From Nevskia soli DSM 19509 (GTDB lineage: Bacteria; Pseudomonadota; Gammaproteobacteria; Nevskiales; Nevskiaceae), in NCBI RefSeq assembly GCF_000711955.1, contig NZ_JONR01000024.1:1-64000 (forward strand): a DNA stretch of 64,000 nucleotides. Direction: 5' to 3'. Positions 44,266-52,739 of the stretch are shown in pieces (within the stretch, counting starts at the first letter, position 1; every line of letters begins with the position of its first letter). A program made the position numbers and the translations under genes. Under the pieces are notes generated by a model. It was not told where the DNA came from, made no database searches, and saw nothing but the letters and a program-made list of their open reading frames with translations.

Positions 44266-44763
44266 ATGCCTGCAGAAGAACGTCGACTCCACCTGCGCTT
44301 TCACGACCATAGGCGGAGGATCGCGCGTACGGCCACGAACGGTGTGGCGCACGACTCTGCCGAGCAGACCATCGGGACGCAGCTCCGCGGTCTGATGTCA
44401 AAACCGGAGAGTCTGTTACAGCTTTCTCGCAAGTTACGCTGTTCCATAAAAACGGTCGAGGAATTGATGGGTTATTGGTTGCCTTACGGGCCATACCACC
44501 TTCGTAATCAAATGCTGGATGTATTCGCCAATAACCTGCAAATCGATGCAGATCTGCTCAGATCGGCAATCGATGGAGGGAGGGTGACGGAAGAAGCAGG
44601 GCAGCCGGCGGAGAGTAAACAGGTCCGGATTATTCCTCCGGTCTCCAGTCACGTCGTATCCCCGTCGGTAACGTTATCAAACCCACCGTCGGTCGTGCGA
44701 TCAGGAGCACGGCCCCCGACCATCGTCTGGCGCAAAGTCCGGCGTGCAGCCGTTCCATCGTAA
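44266..44763 (+). CDS. Hypothetical protein behind an FNR-type box
   Basis: 165 residues from the ATG at 44266. Basic N-terminus (LHLRFHDHRRRIAR), then a small helical domain (LSRKLRCSIKTVEELMGYWLPYGP) that could be a weak helix-turn-helix, and a low-complexity tail. No family recognised. The frame is open further upstream but would cross the FNR box. Confidence 0.5.
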   Translation: MPAEERRLHLRFHDHRRRIARTATNGVAHDSAEQTIGTQLRGLMSKPESLLQLSRKLRCSIKTVEELMGYWLPYGPYHLRNQMLDVFANNLQIDADLLRSAIDGGRVTEEAGQPAESKQVRIIPPVSSHVVSPSVTLSNPPSVVRSGARPPTIVWRKVRRAAVPS

Positions 44764-44891
44764 GGTGTTATCGCTCAGGCTTTAGTGCCGAAGCGAATGA
44801 TGTGGTAATAAGAACCTGTCTGTTGTCGAAGCACTCTAGAACGAGTACGGATGGGGATCATGGTGAGAACTGATAGAGGCGGGTGACAGTT

Positions 44892-45365
44892 ATGAATAGC
44901 GAAACGGGAAAAAACACTCGGCCAACCGTCTGGGTTCTGGTGGCCGATAGCGCCCAGGCCCGGTTGTTCTCCGCGAACCTCCGGAATGGAAGTCTGACTG
45001 AGGAAGAGCGGCTCGAAAATCCGGAAGCACGGATGCATGAGGGTGATTTCGCGACCGCCGCCCGCGGGCATCTGGTTGGGGGCAAACGAGGCTCGCATAT
45101 GGGCGGCCATTCCGCGGCGGACGACCACTCGGCAAAAAAGCAATCTTCCGATGAATTTGCTCGAAAGGTGGGGGAATCCGTGCACAGGGCACGTCTCGTC
45201 GGCGCTGTCGAACGGCTATACCTGATTGCGGAGCCGCGATTCCTGGGTGAGTTGCGCGAGCACCTCGATGAGCCCACGCGACGTCTAGTCGTGTCGGAGA
45301 TCGGCCGAAGCCTTGTGGGCCTGACTCCCGCCGAGATTCGCGAACATTTGCCGGCTGTACTTTAA
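44892..45365 (+). CDS. Host attachment protein family (BaeRF-type)
   Basis: 157 residues. The N-terminus TVWVLVADSAQARLFSAN and the central RARLVGAVERLYLIAEPRFLGEL match proteins called host attachment proteins, which have an RNase-like fold; the precise role is unknown. The middle (HEGDFATAARGHLVGG) is a flexible His/Gly region. A GTG at 44883 is also possible. It precedes a fatty acid-CoA ligase gene. Confidence 0.7.
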   Translation: MNSETGKNTRPTVWVLVADSAQARLFSANLRNGSLTEEERLENPEARMHEGDFATAARGHLVGGKRGSHMGGHSAADDHSAKKQSSDEFARKVGESVHRARLVGAVERLYLIAEPRFLGELREHLDEPTRRLVVSEIGRSLVGLTPAEIREHLPAVL

Positions 45366-45505
45366 GGCCAATCCGAATCGGTCACCTCAACATTGCCCCC
45401 CCCAATCGATGGCAGCACGTGGTCGGCTCACCGCCGAATCAACCGGCGGCGCGTGCCGTGCCCGCCATCGCCACGGATGACATCCCGGTTCTGGGGAGAA
45501 AGTAA

Positions 45506-47464
45506 ATGTCTGATGTGAGAAGACCTCTTCAAGGCCTTGGCAGCATGATGCGCATGGGGATATCTGCGAATGGCGGCCCCGCTCCACCTTTCGAAGCGCA
45601 CCATGGAGGCCGGCCTTCGCCTGGAGCTTGCGACGAGGAGAATCGATATACACTGTGGCTTGGGTTCGAGCGCTCGGTGGCCATGCATGCCAGCCGGGAG
45701 GCTTGTGTGTTCGGCGATTTTTCCATCAGCTATACGCGGCTCCACGACTGGGCGGCGGCGCTGGCCGCGGGTTTGATCCATTTGTGCAATGTGGGTCCAG
45801 GTGAAAAGGTGGTACTGCTCGCTGGCAACCGGCCCGAGTGGTTGCCCCTGAGCTTGGCCGTCCAGGGGGCTGCGGCGGTGGAAGTTCCATGCCGTCCGGA
45901 CTTGTCCGATGCCGAGCTATTTTCGCTGCTATCCGGTGTCGATGCCGTCGTCGCTATCGTCGAAACCACGTTGATCGCCGAAAGGATCATCAGCCGCAGC
46001 AGCGAGTTGCCGCGGTTGCGATGGATCATCGTGATCGAGCCCGACGAGATGCAGAAGTGCGCGCTTTCGCTGACAAGCGTTGAAGCCGCCGGCCGACGCA
46101 TCCTGGTTTGCGATCCCGGCCTGCTGTCACGCCAGCAGTGGAGAATCGGAACTGACAGCCCCGCGGCAGTTATCCATACGTCTGGAACCACCGGTTTGCC
46201 CAAGGCGGTCCTGCTCAGCCATGGCAATCTTCTGCACAGCCAGCACTACCTGCCGGGCACAATCGGACTGACTCAGGATGATCGTATATTGTTGTGTCTA
46301 CCCTTGTGGCATCTCTATGGGCGGCTCATGGCCTATGTCGCGATTGCTTCCGGCGCGTCGATGCACTTTGGCTGCTTTGAGCGCCTGGACGAGTATTTCC
46401 TTTATGTCCGACCGAGTTGCTTCCCGGCATTTCCGCCGGTATGGGAACGAATTCATCGTCGTTGCCTTTCGGCCCTGAATGGCCGTGGAATGCAGACCCA
46501 GGCGCTTCATCTCGCCTTGAAGATCTCCAGGCTTCATCTGCAAATGCGGGACCTCGCGTTCAGTCGGACGGCAATGATCGTCAACGCGCCATCAGTGGGC
46601 CGAATGTCGGCCAGCGTGTGGGGCGCATTGGCGGAAGCTCTGCTATTTCTGCCTGCCCGCCTGGCTCGATTGGTACTTACTGAAACGCTGCAGCGCCGTG
46701 TCGGTCCTGTCCCGCACCTGGGCATCGTTGGGGACGCGCCGTTGCCCCGCGGAGTAGACGAGGACTTGAGGGCCATGGGTTTCAACGTACTGGAAGGATA
46801 CGGTTCCACGGAACAAATCGTCAGCAGTATCCGCAGGCCTGGGCGCAACCCACCTGGTACCATCGGCGAACCTCTGCCGCAGGTGGAGATGCGAGTCTTG
46901 GGCGATAGGCTGGAACGGCTCCCAAGAGGCGAAATCGGCCAGTTCGCTGTTGCCGGCCCGCAGGTCTGTCTCGGATACCAGGCGGATGCAACGTTGAACG
47001 CGACGTCGTTTGTCATGATCGAAGGCCGTCGGTTTCTTCTTACGGGGGATCTTGGATGGTGTGACGAGCAGGGCCAATACGTCTTCGTCGGGCGCCTATC
47101 CAATGCGATGCGTAACTCAGATGGTATGGTGATGTATCCGGAGGTGGTGGAAAACCTGTTGCGCGATAGCCCGTTTATCGAACAGGCCTTGATCTATCCG
47201 CGTTCGCCTGCCGGATTCGGGGTTCTGGTCGTGCCAGATCACGATCGGCTGCAACCGGCAATGGAAGAACCGGCTGCCTTCCTGCGGCGGGAAATCAATC
47301 GAATCCTGCAGTCGGGCGGCTTGACGGCACAACCATGCCCCTCTCATTTCATCATCGCGTCGCATCCATTCCAGGTTGGCGATGCACTGACCCCGACTCT
47401 CAAGCTGCGGCGCGAAGCAATCCGTACGGTTCACTGCATTCCGGAAAAGGAACACATCCTTTGA
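45506..47464 (+). CDS. Long-chain fatty acid-CoA ligase-like AMP-forming enzyme
   Basis: 652 residues. P-loop AVIHTSGTTGLPKAVLL, core GYGSTEQIVSS, LLTGDLGWCDEQGQYVFVGR and a C-terminal TPTLKLRRE, as in FadD-type ligases. It activates long-chain fatty acids. GGGGAG seven bases before the ATG is a good ribosome site. It lies between a host-attachment gene and an alcohol dehydrogenase, in a region of fermentation and fatty-acid enzymes (oleate hydratase at 60644). Confidence 0.85.
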   Translation: MSDVRRPLQGLGSMMRMGISANGGPAPPFEAHHGGRPSPGACDEENRYTLWLGFERSVAMHASREACVFGDFSISYTRLHDWAAALAAGLIHLCNVGPGEKVVLLAGNRPEWLPLSLAVQGAAAVEVPCRPDLSDAELFSLLSGVDAVVAIVETTLIAERIISRSSELPRLRWIIVIEPDEMQKCALSLTSVEAAGRRILVCDPGLLSRQQWRIGTDSPAAVIHTSGTTGLPKAVLLSHGNLLHSQHYLPGTIGLTQDDRILLCLPLWHLYGRLMAYVAIASGASMHFGCFERLDEYFLYVRPSCFPAFPPVWERIHRRCLSALNGRGMQTQALHLALKISRLHLQMRDLAFSRTAMIVNAPSVGRMSASVWGALAEALLFLPARLARLVLTETLQRRVGPVPHLGIVGDAPLPRGVDEDLRAMGFNVLEGYGSTEQIVSSIRRPGRNPPGTIGEPLPQVEMRVLGDRLERLPRGEIGQFAVAGPQVCLGYQADATLNATSFVMIEGRRFLLTGDLGWCDEQGQYVFVGRLSNAMRNSDGMVMYPEVVENLLRDSPFIEQALIYPRSPAGFGVLVVPDHDRLQPAMEEPAAFLRREINRILQSGGLTAQPCPSHFIIASHPFQVGDALTPTLKLRREAIRTVHCIPEKEHIL

Positions 47465-47483
47465 CTCCTTCGCTGAAAAATCC

Positions 47484-48509
47484 TTGCGAAACACGCCCGT
47501 GATCGTGTCCCGGGCAATGGTATTGGAGAAGCCTGGTGGTCCCTTGGTGCTGCGCGAACGTCCAGTGCCGGTTTCGGCCGATGGGGAAGTGCTGATCGAA
47601 GTGTCCGCCTGCGGCGTTTGTCGGACCGACCTGCATTTGCTGGACACCGAACTGCCCGACATACGGTATCCGATCGTGCCGGGTCACCAGATCGTCGGGC
47701 GGGTTGTGGAAACAGGGAGCGGAGTGCACAGCCTGAAATGCGGGCAGCGTGTGGGTGTGCCCTGGCTGGGCGGCACCTGCGGACACTGCGGGTATTGCGC
47801 CGATGGCCGGGAAAACCTCTGTGATGCAGCGCGCTTTACCGGTTACCAGATAGATGGCGGCTATGCTACCCATTGTGTAGCCGATGCGCGCTATGCATTT
47901 GCCTTGCCGGAGACTTACGGTGACTTGGAGGTGGCGCCACTGCTGTGTGCAGGGTTGATCGGCTACCGCTCCCTGCGGATGTGCGGGGACGCTCGACGGG
48001 TGGGCTTTTACGGATTCGGAGCGGCAGCTCATATCCTAACGCAAGTAGCGCTCTGGCAGGGGCGCACTGTCTTTGCGTTCACTCGTCCCGGTGATTTGCG
48101 GGCTCAGGCCTTTGCAACCGGTCTGGGTGCCGCCTGGGTGGGCGACTCGGATGCCATTCCACCCGAGCCTCTTGATGCAGCGGTCATTTTCGCGGCTGCC
48201 GGCGAACTGGTGCCGGCTGCGTTGAAGGCGATACGGAAGGGAGGTACGGTGGTATGTGGCGGTATCCATATGAGCGATATTCCACGCTTCCCTTATTCCA
48301 GCCTGTGGGGGGAGCGCAGCGTTCGCAGCGTCGCCAATCTCACCCGGCGCGACGCCGAGGAATTTCTGGCTCTGGCTCCACGAGTGCCGGTTCGCACGCA
48401 GATCACGGTCTATCCCCTGGAGCAAGCCAACACCGCCCTCGATGATCTGCGTGCCGGCCGGCTGAGCGGCGCTGCAGTCATAGCACCGCGGCAGGAGTCA
48501 AGCGCTTGA
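47484..48509 (+). CDS. Zinc-dependent alcohol dehydrogenase family protein
   Basis: 341 residues from a TTG at 47484 (internal GTG/ATG starts are possible; ATG 47517). GroES-type domain with catalytic-zinc ligands ACGVCRTDLHL and PGHQIVG, the structural zinc cluster TCGHCGYCADGRENLC, then a Rossmann domain with a GFGAAAH nucleotide loop. It lacks a classic GxGGLG segment and may prefer an unusual cofactor or substrate. A second alcohol dehydrogenase lies at 54283. It is downstream of the ligase gene by 19 bases and probably in its operon. Confidence 0.8.
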   Translation: MRNTPVIVSRAMVLEKPGGPLVLRERPVPVSADGEVLIEVSACGVCRTDLHLLDTELPDIRYPIVPGHQIVGRVVETGSGVHSLKCGQRVGVPWLGGTCGHCGYCADGRENLCDAARFTGYQIDGGYATHCVADARYAFALPETYGDLEVAPLLCAGLIGYRSLRMCGDARRVGFYGFGAAAHILTQVALWQGRTVFAFTRPGDLRAQAFATGLGAAWVGDSDAIPPEPLDAAVIFAAAGELVPAALKAIRKGGTVVCGGIHMSDIPRFPYSSLWGERSVRSVANLTRRDAEEFLALAPRVPVRTQITVYPLEQANTALDDLRAGRLSGAAVIAPRQESSA

Positions 48510-48648
48510 GATGCTCCGAAAGCGAAGCATCGGCCCGGGGAGGCGGATTCACGCCGGCGGCACCATCATTGGCCGCTGACAGGAAACTGGCGAATGTGCC
48601 CGGACCGGAAAATGAGCGGACCCACGGCAGCACGAAAACCCTACGATC

Positions 48649-49578
48649 CTAGTTGGCGGCATTGGGAGCCGCAGGAAGATGTTCCAACAGCTCTCGCGTT
48701 GACAGCGCTATCGAGCGATTGAGGTCGATGCCGTTGGAGATATGACGAATGGTGTTGCAGGTCACTACTTCCTGTGAACCCATGTGGCGCAGCTGCTCGT
48801 AGGCATTCTGCGAGAACAAGGCATGCACGCCTATGCATACCGGCGGCCCGAAACCGCTGGCCTGCAGGCGCTTCACAGCCGCGATCATGGTGTAGCCGCT
48901 GGAGACGATGTCATCCACCAGCACGGGGGTGCGATCCTGAAACTCCGCCACGCCGGGCATGCGCACTTCTACGTCTCGATCGCCGTAGCGAACCTTGTCG
49001 AGCACAAAGAAAGGGCAGGGAACATCGTGCGCGACTTCACTTACCCATTGACGGCTTTCCTCATCGGGACCAACCAGAACGGGTTGGGCGACGTTTTCAC
49101 GGATCCAATGGGCAATAGGCTTGGCGGCCGGCACGACGCGTGTGGGGATGCGATAGATCTCGTCGAGGCGATGGATGCGATGCAGATGAGGGTCCACCGT
49201 AACCAGGCCGTCGAGGAAGCCCGACAGCCATTTTGCTATATGCATGGCGCTTACGCCTTCGCCGACGTGAAAGCTGCGGTCCTGGCGCATGTAGGGCAGG
49301 TAGGGGGAGGCCAGTATCACACGGCGGGCGCCGAGTGAGCGCAAGGTCGACGCAGTCAGATACAGGGTAATGAGTTTGTCGTTGGGGCGGTCCAATGTGC
49401 AGGCGATGATCACATCGCACTGATCGACTGCGCCCGATACGCGGACGGAGGTCTCCTCGTCGGGGAAACGATGCAACGTGAGCGCCCCACGCTGAGCGCC
49501 CAGAGCGGAAACCAGTTCGGAAGCCAGATCTTCATTGCCCGGGAATGCCAGCACTACGACGGCGGGATTCGGAATCAT
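48649..49578 (-). CDS. Ribose-phosphate pyrophosphokinase (PRPP synthetase) family protein
   Basis: 309 residues. RFPDEET, SPYLPYMRQDRSF (RQDR), the DPHLHR metal site and the PRPP motif PVLVDDIVSSGYTM. The flexible loop keeps Lys-Arg (LDKVRYGDRDVEV), closer to archaeal-type class III than to standard bacterial PRPP synthetases. It normally makes PRPP from ribose-5-phosphate and ATP. It is last in an operon with an AMP-phosphorylase-like gene and a beta-CASP nuclease gene, suggesting nucleotide salvage. Confidence 0.85.
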   Translation of the reverse strand: MIPNPAVVVLAFPGNEDLASELVSALGAQRGALTLHRFPDEETSVRVSGAVDQCDVIIACTLDRPNDKLITLYLTASTLRSLGARRVILASPYLPYMRQDRSFHVGEGVSAMHIAKWLSGFLDGLVTVDPHLHRIHRLDEIYRIPTRVVPAAKPIAHWIRENVAQPVLVGPDEESRQWVSEVAHDVPCPFFVLDKVRYGDRDVEVRMPGVAEFQDRTPVLVDDIVSSGYTMIAAVKRLQASGFGPPVCIGVHALFSQNAYEQLRHMGSQEVVTCNTIRHISNGIDLNRSIALSTRELLEHLPAAPNAAN

Positions 49579-51080
49579 GGAAGCTCCTTTACATCGACGA
49601 TTTGGGGGTGCGTGGCCGCGTATTGTGCGGCATATTCAAGGCCGCCCGGGGACTCGGCATGGATCACGAAAAGGGGGTCGCCAACAGCGATCCGTTGTCC
49701 CAGCCTGGCGTGGAGTTCGACGCCGGCAGCTGGCGATGTCGGCGCTCCCGCCAGCTTGGCGGTGCGCGAGAGGCGGCGGTTGTCGATATTGCTGACGATG
49801 CCGGCCCGACTGGCGGTGACCGGTCGGCGATGTGGTGCCAGCCGTGGTTCGCGCAAACCACCCTGGGCCATACAGATAGCCTGAAACTTGTTCCACGCGG
49901 CGCCGCTGTCCAGGGTGCTTCGTGCCAGGGCAAGTCCGGAGCCGTCAGGGGCCTTGTTGCCGAGCTCCAGAAGATCACCAGCCAGGCATAACGACCGTTC
50001 GCGAAGATCTTGTGGCGCGTCTGGTTGATTACGCAGCACCGAAATGACATCCAGCGCCTCCAGCATCGGACCGATGCCGCGTCCTACAGGTTGCATCCCA
50101 TCGGTGCAAATCACCCTCAGCTGCAGCCCGAGAGCGGCGCCTACGTCCAGCAGGGTTTGCCGCAATGACGTTGCGGTAGCCGCGTCGCGCACCTTGGCGG
50201 TAGGTCCTACCGGCATGTCGATCAGCAGATGGGTTGAGCCGGCAGCCAGTTTTTTCGAGAGAATCGAAGCGGTGAGCTGACCGCTGCTGTCGAAATCCAA
50301 GGGACGTTCAACCTGGATGAGTATGTCGTCGGCGGGGCTCAATGACATCGATCCCCCCCAGACTATGCAGCCCCCTTCCCGTTCAACCACCCGGCGCATA
50401 TGCCCCAAGGTGAGATCGACAGGTGCCAACGCCTCCATGGTGTCCGCTGTTCCGGCTGGAGAGGTGATGGCACGGGAGGAGGTTTTGGGAATGGTAAGGC
50501 CGCATGCCGCAACGATCGCCACGATGATTGGTGTAGTGCGATTGCCCGGAAGCCCTCCTACACAATGCTTGTCGACCACAGGGTGCTGGTACCAGGCCAG
50601 GCGGGTGCCGGCATCGACCATGGCATGGGTCAGCGCCACGGTTTCCCGCAGCGACATACGTTCGCCGGCACATGCCGTAATGAATGCGGCGATCTCTATC
50701 GAGGCGTAGTGGCCGGCACTGATGTCGCGAATGATGTCATGCAAGCCGGCGTCGCTGAAGTCACCGCCGTAGATCTTTTTGCGAACCGCGGAAAATGATT
50801 CGACCGCTTCGGGGTGGGAGATACGGACGCTGTCCCCGGTATGACTCCCCAGGGCATTCCACGCAGCCTCCGACAGACCGACTTCATCCGGACGGAGAAT
50901 GTCTCCCAGAACCACATTGAGGGTTGCAATAACGCTGCGCTGATTCAGGGTGAGGCGCACGCGCGACAGGCTTGCGAATCCCTCGGCTCGGCATGCCGGG
51001 CAATCGGTCCGCATGAATGCCACAGGCTCGCGGTAGGTATCGATGCCCAGGCGCCGCACCAGCAGTTCGTCGTGGCGCAC
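49575..51080 (-). CDS. Thymidine/AMP phosphorylase family protein (long form)
   Basis: 501 residues from a GTG at 51080, four bases after the nuclease stop. About 80 extra N-terminal residues precede the phosphorylase fold, as in archaeal AMP phosphorylases (about 500 residues), unlike the 440-residue DeoA. Motifs: VVDKHCVGGLPGNRTTPII and the signature SSRAITSPAGTADTMEAL. Likely reaction: NMP + phosphate to base + ribose-1,5-bisphosphate. The next gene overlaps it by four bases. ATG starts upstream are within the nuclease gene. Confidence 0.82.
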   Translation of the reverse strand: MRHDELLVRRLGIDTYREPVAFMRTDCPACRAEGFASLSRVRLTLNQRSVIATLNVVLGDILRPDEVGLSEAAWNALGSHTGDSVRISHPEAVESFSAVRKKIYGGDFSDAGLHDIIRDISAGHYASIEIAAFITACAGERMSLRETVALTHAMVDAGTRLAWYQHPVVDKHCVGGLPGNRTTPIIVAIVAACGLTIPKTSSRAITSPAGTADTMEALAPVDLTLGHMRRVVEREGGCIVWGGSMSLSPADDILIQVERPLDFDSSGQLTASILSKKLAAGSTHLLIDMPVGPTAKVRDAATATSLRQTLLDVGAALGLQLRVICTDGMQPVGRGIGPMLEALDVISVLRNQPDAPQDLRERSLCLAGDLLELGNKAPDGSGLALARSTLDSGAAWNKFQAICMAQGGLREPRLAPHRRPVTASRAGIVSNIDNRRLSRTAKLAGAPTSPAAGVELHARLGQRIAVGDPLFVIHAESPGGLEYAAQYAATHPQIVDVKELP

Positions 51081-51084
51081 GAGT

Positions 51085-52464
51085 TCAGGCAACCTCGGCC
51101 GGGGCGTCGAGCGTGGCCCGTTCCAGATAGTCCGGAACGATGCAGTTCCAGTGCAGGCTTTCCTCGATCCCGCGCCGCAATGCGTCGGCTGCATCCGGCT
51201 CGCCGTGGGTAATAAAGGTACGCCGTGGCGGCACCTCGAAGGCGCGCAGCCACGCCAAAGTTTCGCCGCGGTCGGAATGCGCGGAGAGATTGCTCATGCA
51301 AGCTACCTCGGCCCTCACCGCGATATATTCGCCGTGAATCTTGATCGAGTCGGCGCCTGCCTGAATCGCGGCGCCGCGCGTACCGCCAGCCTGAAACCCG
51401 GTAAGAATGATGGCATTCTTCGGATCGGGTGCGAACGCCTTGAGGTGATGCACGACCCTGCCGCCAGTGGCCATGCCGCTGCCGGCGATAATCAGCATCG
51501 GACCGCTGCGCTTGTTCAGTGATTTGGATTGTTCGACCGTATTGACCATGGTGGCAATGTTGAACAATGCGGAGCATTGGTCAGGCTGGAGGCGGTGCTC
51601 GGAGGAATGCCGGCGGTAGATCTCGGTGGCATCCACCGCCATTGGGCTATTCAGGAATATGGGGAGATCTGCCGGGATCTTGCCTGTCGCCTTGAGCCGG
51701 GAAAGGCAGTACATGAGTTGCTGGGTCCTTCCCACCGTAAACGCGGGAACGATGATCACGCCGCCGCGGGCGGCTACACGGCGCACGACCGCGCCGAGTT
51801 GCTCGATCGGATCCACCGCGTCATGCAAACGGTTGCCGTAGGTCGATTCGACGACCAGAAAATCGGCATGTCCGGGATTCTCCGGCGGCTGCATCAGCAG
51901 ATCATGTGGTCTGCCCAGGTCACCGCTGAACAGAATGCCGGTATTGCCGATCAGAAACCGGATCATGGCGCTGCCCAGCAGATGCCCGGCCCGGAGCATG
52001 CTTGCCCGAATCCCCACGGCCGGTTCGAAATCTTCATGCAATTCACGCGTCTTGAAGAAATCCAGGCAGCGGAACGCATCCGCCTCAGTGTAAAGAGGCA
52101 GCGCAGGGGAGTGCTTGGACCGACCATGCCGGTTGGCGTGCTCGGCATCCTCCTCTTGGATGCGCCCGCTGTCCGGCAGCATGATTTTGCACAGATCGGA
52201 CGTGGCCGGTGTGCAGAAAATAGGCCCGCGGAAGCCGTTCTTCACCAGCAGGGGCAGATAGCCGGAATGGTCGAGATGAGCGTGCGTCAGCACGACCGCG
52301 TCAAGCGATGATGGCTCAAAGGGGAGTTTGGACCAATTGCGCAGTCGCAGCTGTTTGTAACCCTGAAACAATCCGCAATCGACCAATAGGCGGCTATTCC
52401 GATGCGTCAGGAGATATTTGGAGCCCGTGACCGTTCCGGTTGCTCCAAGAAATTGTAATTCCAT
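51085..52464 (-). CDS. MBL-fold beta-CASP RNA exonuclease/endonuclease
   Basis: 459 residues. The metallo-beta-lactamase motif THAHLDHSG, a Gly-Asp site (FSGDLGRPHD), ESTYGNR and the C-terminal beta-CASP and HSDRGETLAWL segments identify the CPSF-73/RNase J-like group, usually RNA nucleases. Start at 52464 (GGGGCGA upstream). Possibly it feeds NMPs to the downstream phosphorylase. Controlled by the FNR-type box at 52527. Confidence 0.85.
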   Translation of the reverse strand: MELQFLGATGTVTGSKYLLTHRNSRLLVDCGLFQGYKQLRLRNWSKLPFEPSSLDAVVLTHAHLDHSGYLPLLVKNGFRGPIFCTPATSDLCKIMLPDSGRIQEEDAEHANRHGRSKHSPALPLYTEADAFRCLDFFKTRELHEDFEPAVGIRASMLRAGHLLGSAMIRFLIGNTGILFSGDLGRPHDLLMQPPENPGHADFLVVESTYGNRLHDAVDPIEQLGAVVRRVAARGGVIIVPAFTVGRTQQLMYCLSRLKATGKIPADLPIFLNSPMAVDATEIYRRHSSEHRLQPDQCSALFNIATMVNTVEQSKSLNKRSGPMLIIAGSGMATGGRVVHHLKAFAPDPKNAIILTGFQAGGTRGAAIQAGADSIKIHGEYIAVRAEVACMSNLSAHSDRGETLAWLRAFEVPPRRTFITHGEPDAADALRRGIEESLHWNCIVPDYLERATLDAPAEVA

Positions 52465-52526
52465 TGAATGTCGCCCCATGGCATTGCGCGTTATGGAAAG
52501 GATCGGTCGCTTAGGCCCGTCCGGCA

Positions 52527-52540
52527 TTGATTTGCGTCAA
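52527..52540 (-). promoter_or_regulatory. FNR-type box TTGATTTGCGTCAA
   Basis: One mismatch from the palindrome (GTCAA), centred about 69 bases upstream of the nuclease ATG at 52464. Confidence 0.65.
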
Positions 52541-52631
52541 GCCCAGTACCGCAAGGTAACCGAGGGCTCCGGCTATCGGTGCGGTCCAAGAATGCCAGGC
52601 GGTACAAAAAGAATGGCCGAGCGGTATGCCA

Positions 52632-52645
52632 ATGATCCAGATCAA
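52632..52645 (+). promoter_or_regulatory. FNR-type box ATGATCCAGATCAA
   Basis: One mismatch in the first half, centred about 101 bases before the aldehyde dehydrogenase ATG at 52740. With the box at 52527 it makes a divergent regulatory region. Confidence 0.55.
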
Positions 52646-52739
52646 TGGCTGTCCTATCCATCGAGCCGCAAGATGTGTGCACATTCAGCTGGTCGGGCAA
52701 CACGCGCTCGCCGCTATCTCTACGAGAACGGATTCCGTC

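Noticed and set aside
51529..52311. Plus-strand 260-codon frame
   Set aside because: Antisense of the beta-CASP nuclease gene, which has clear motifs; composition is shadow-like.
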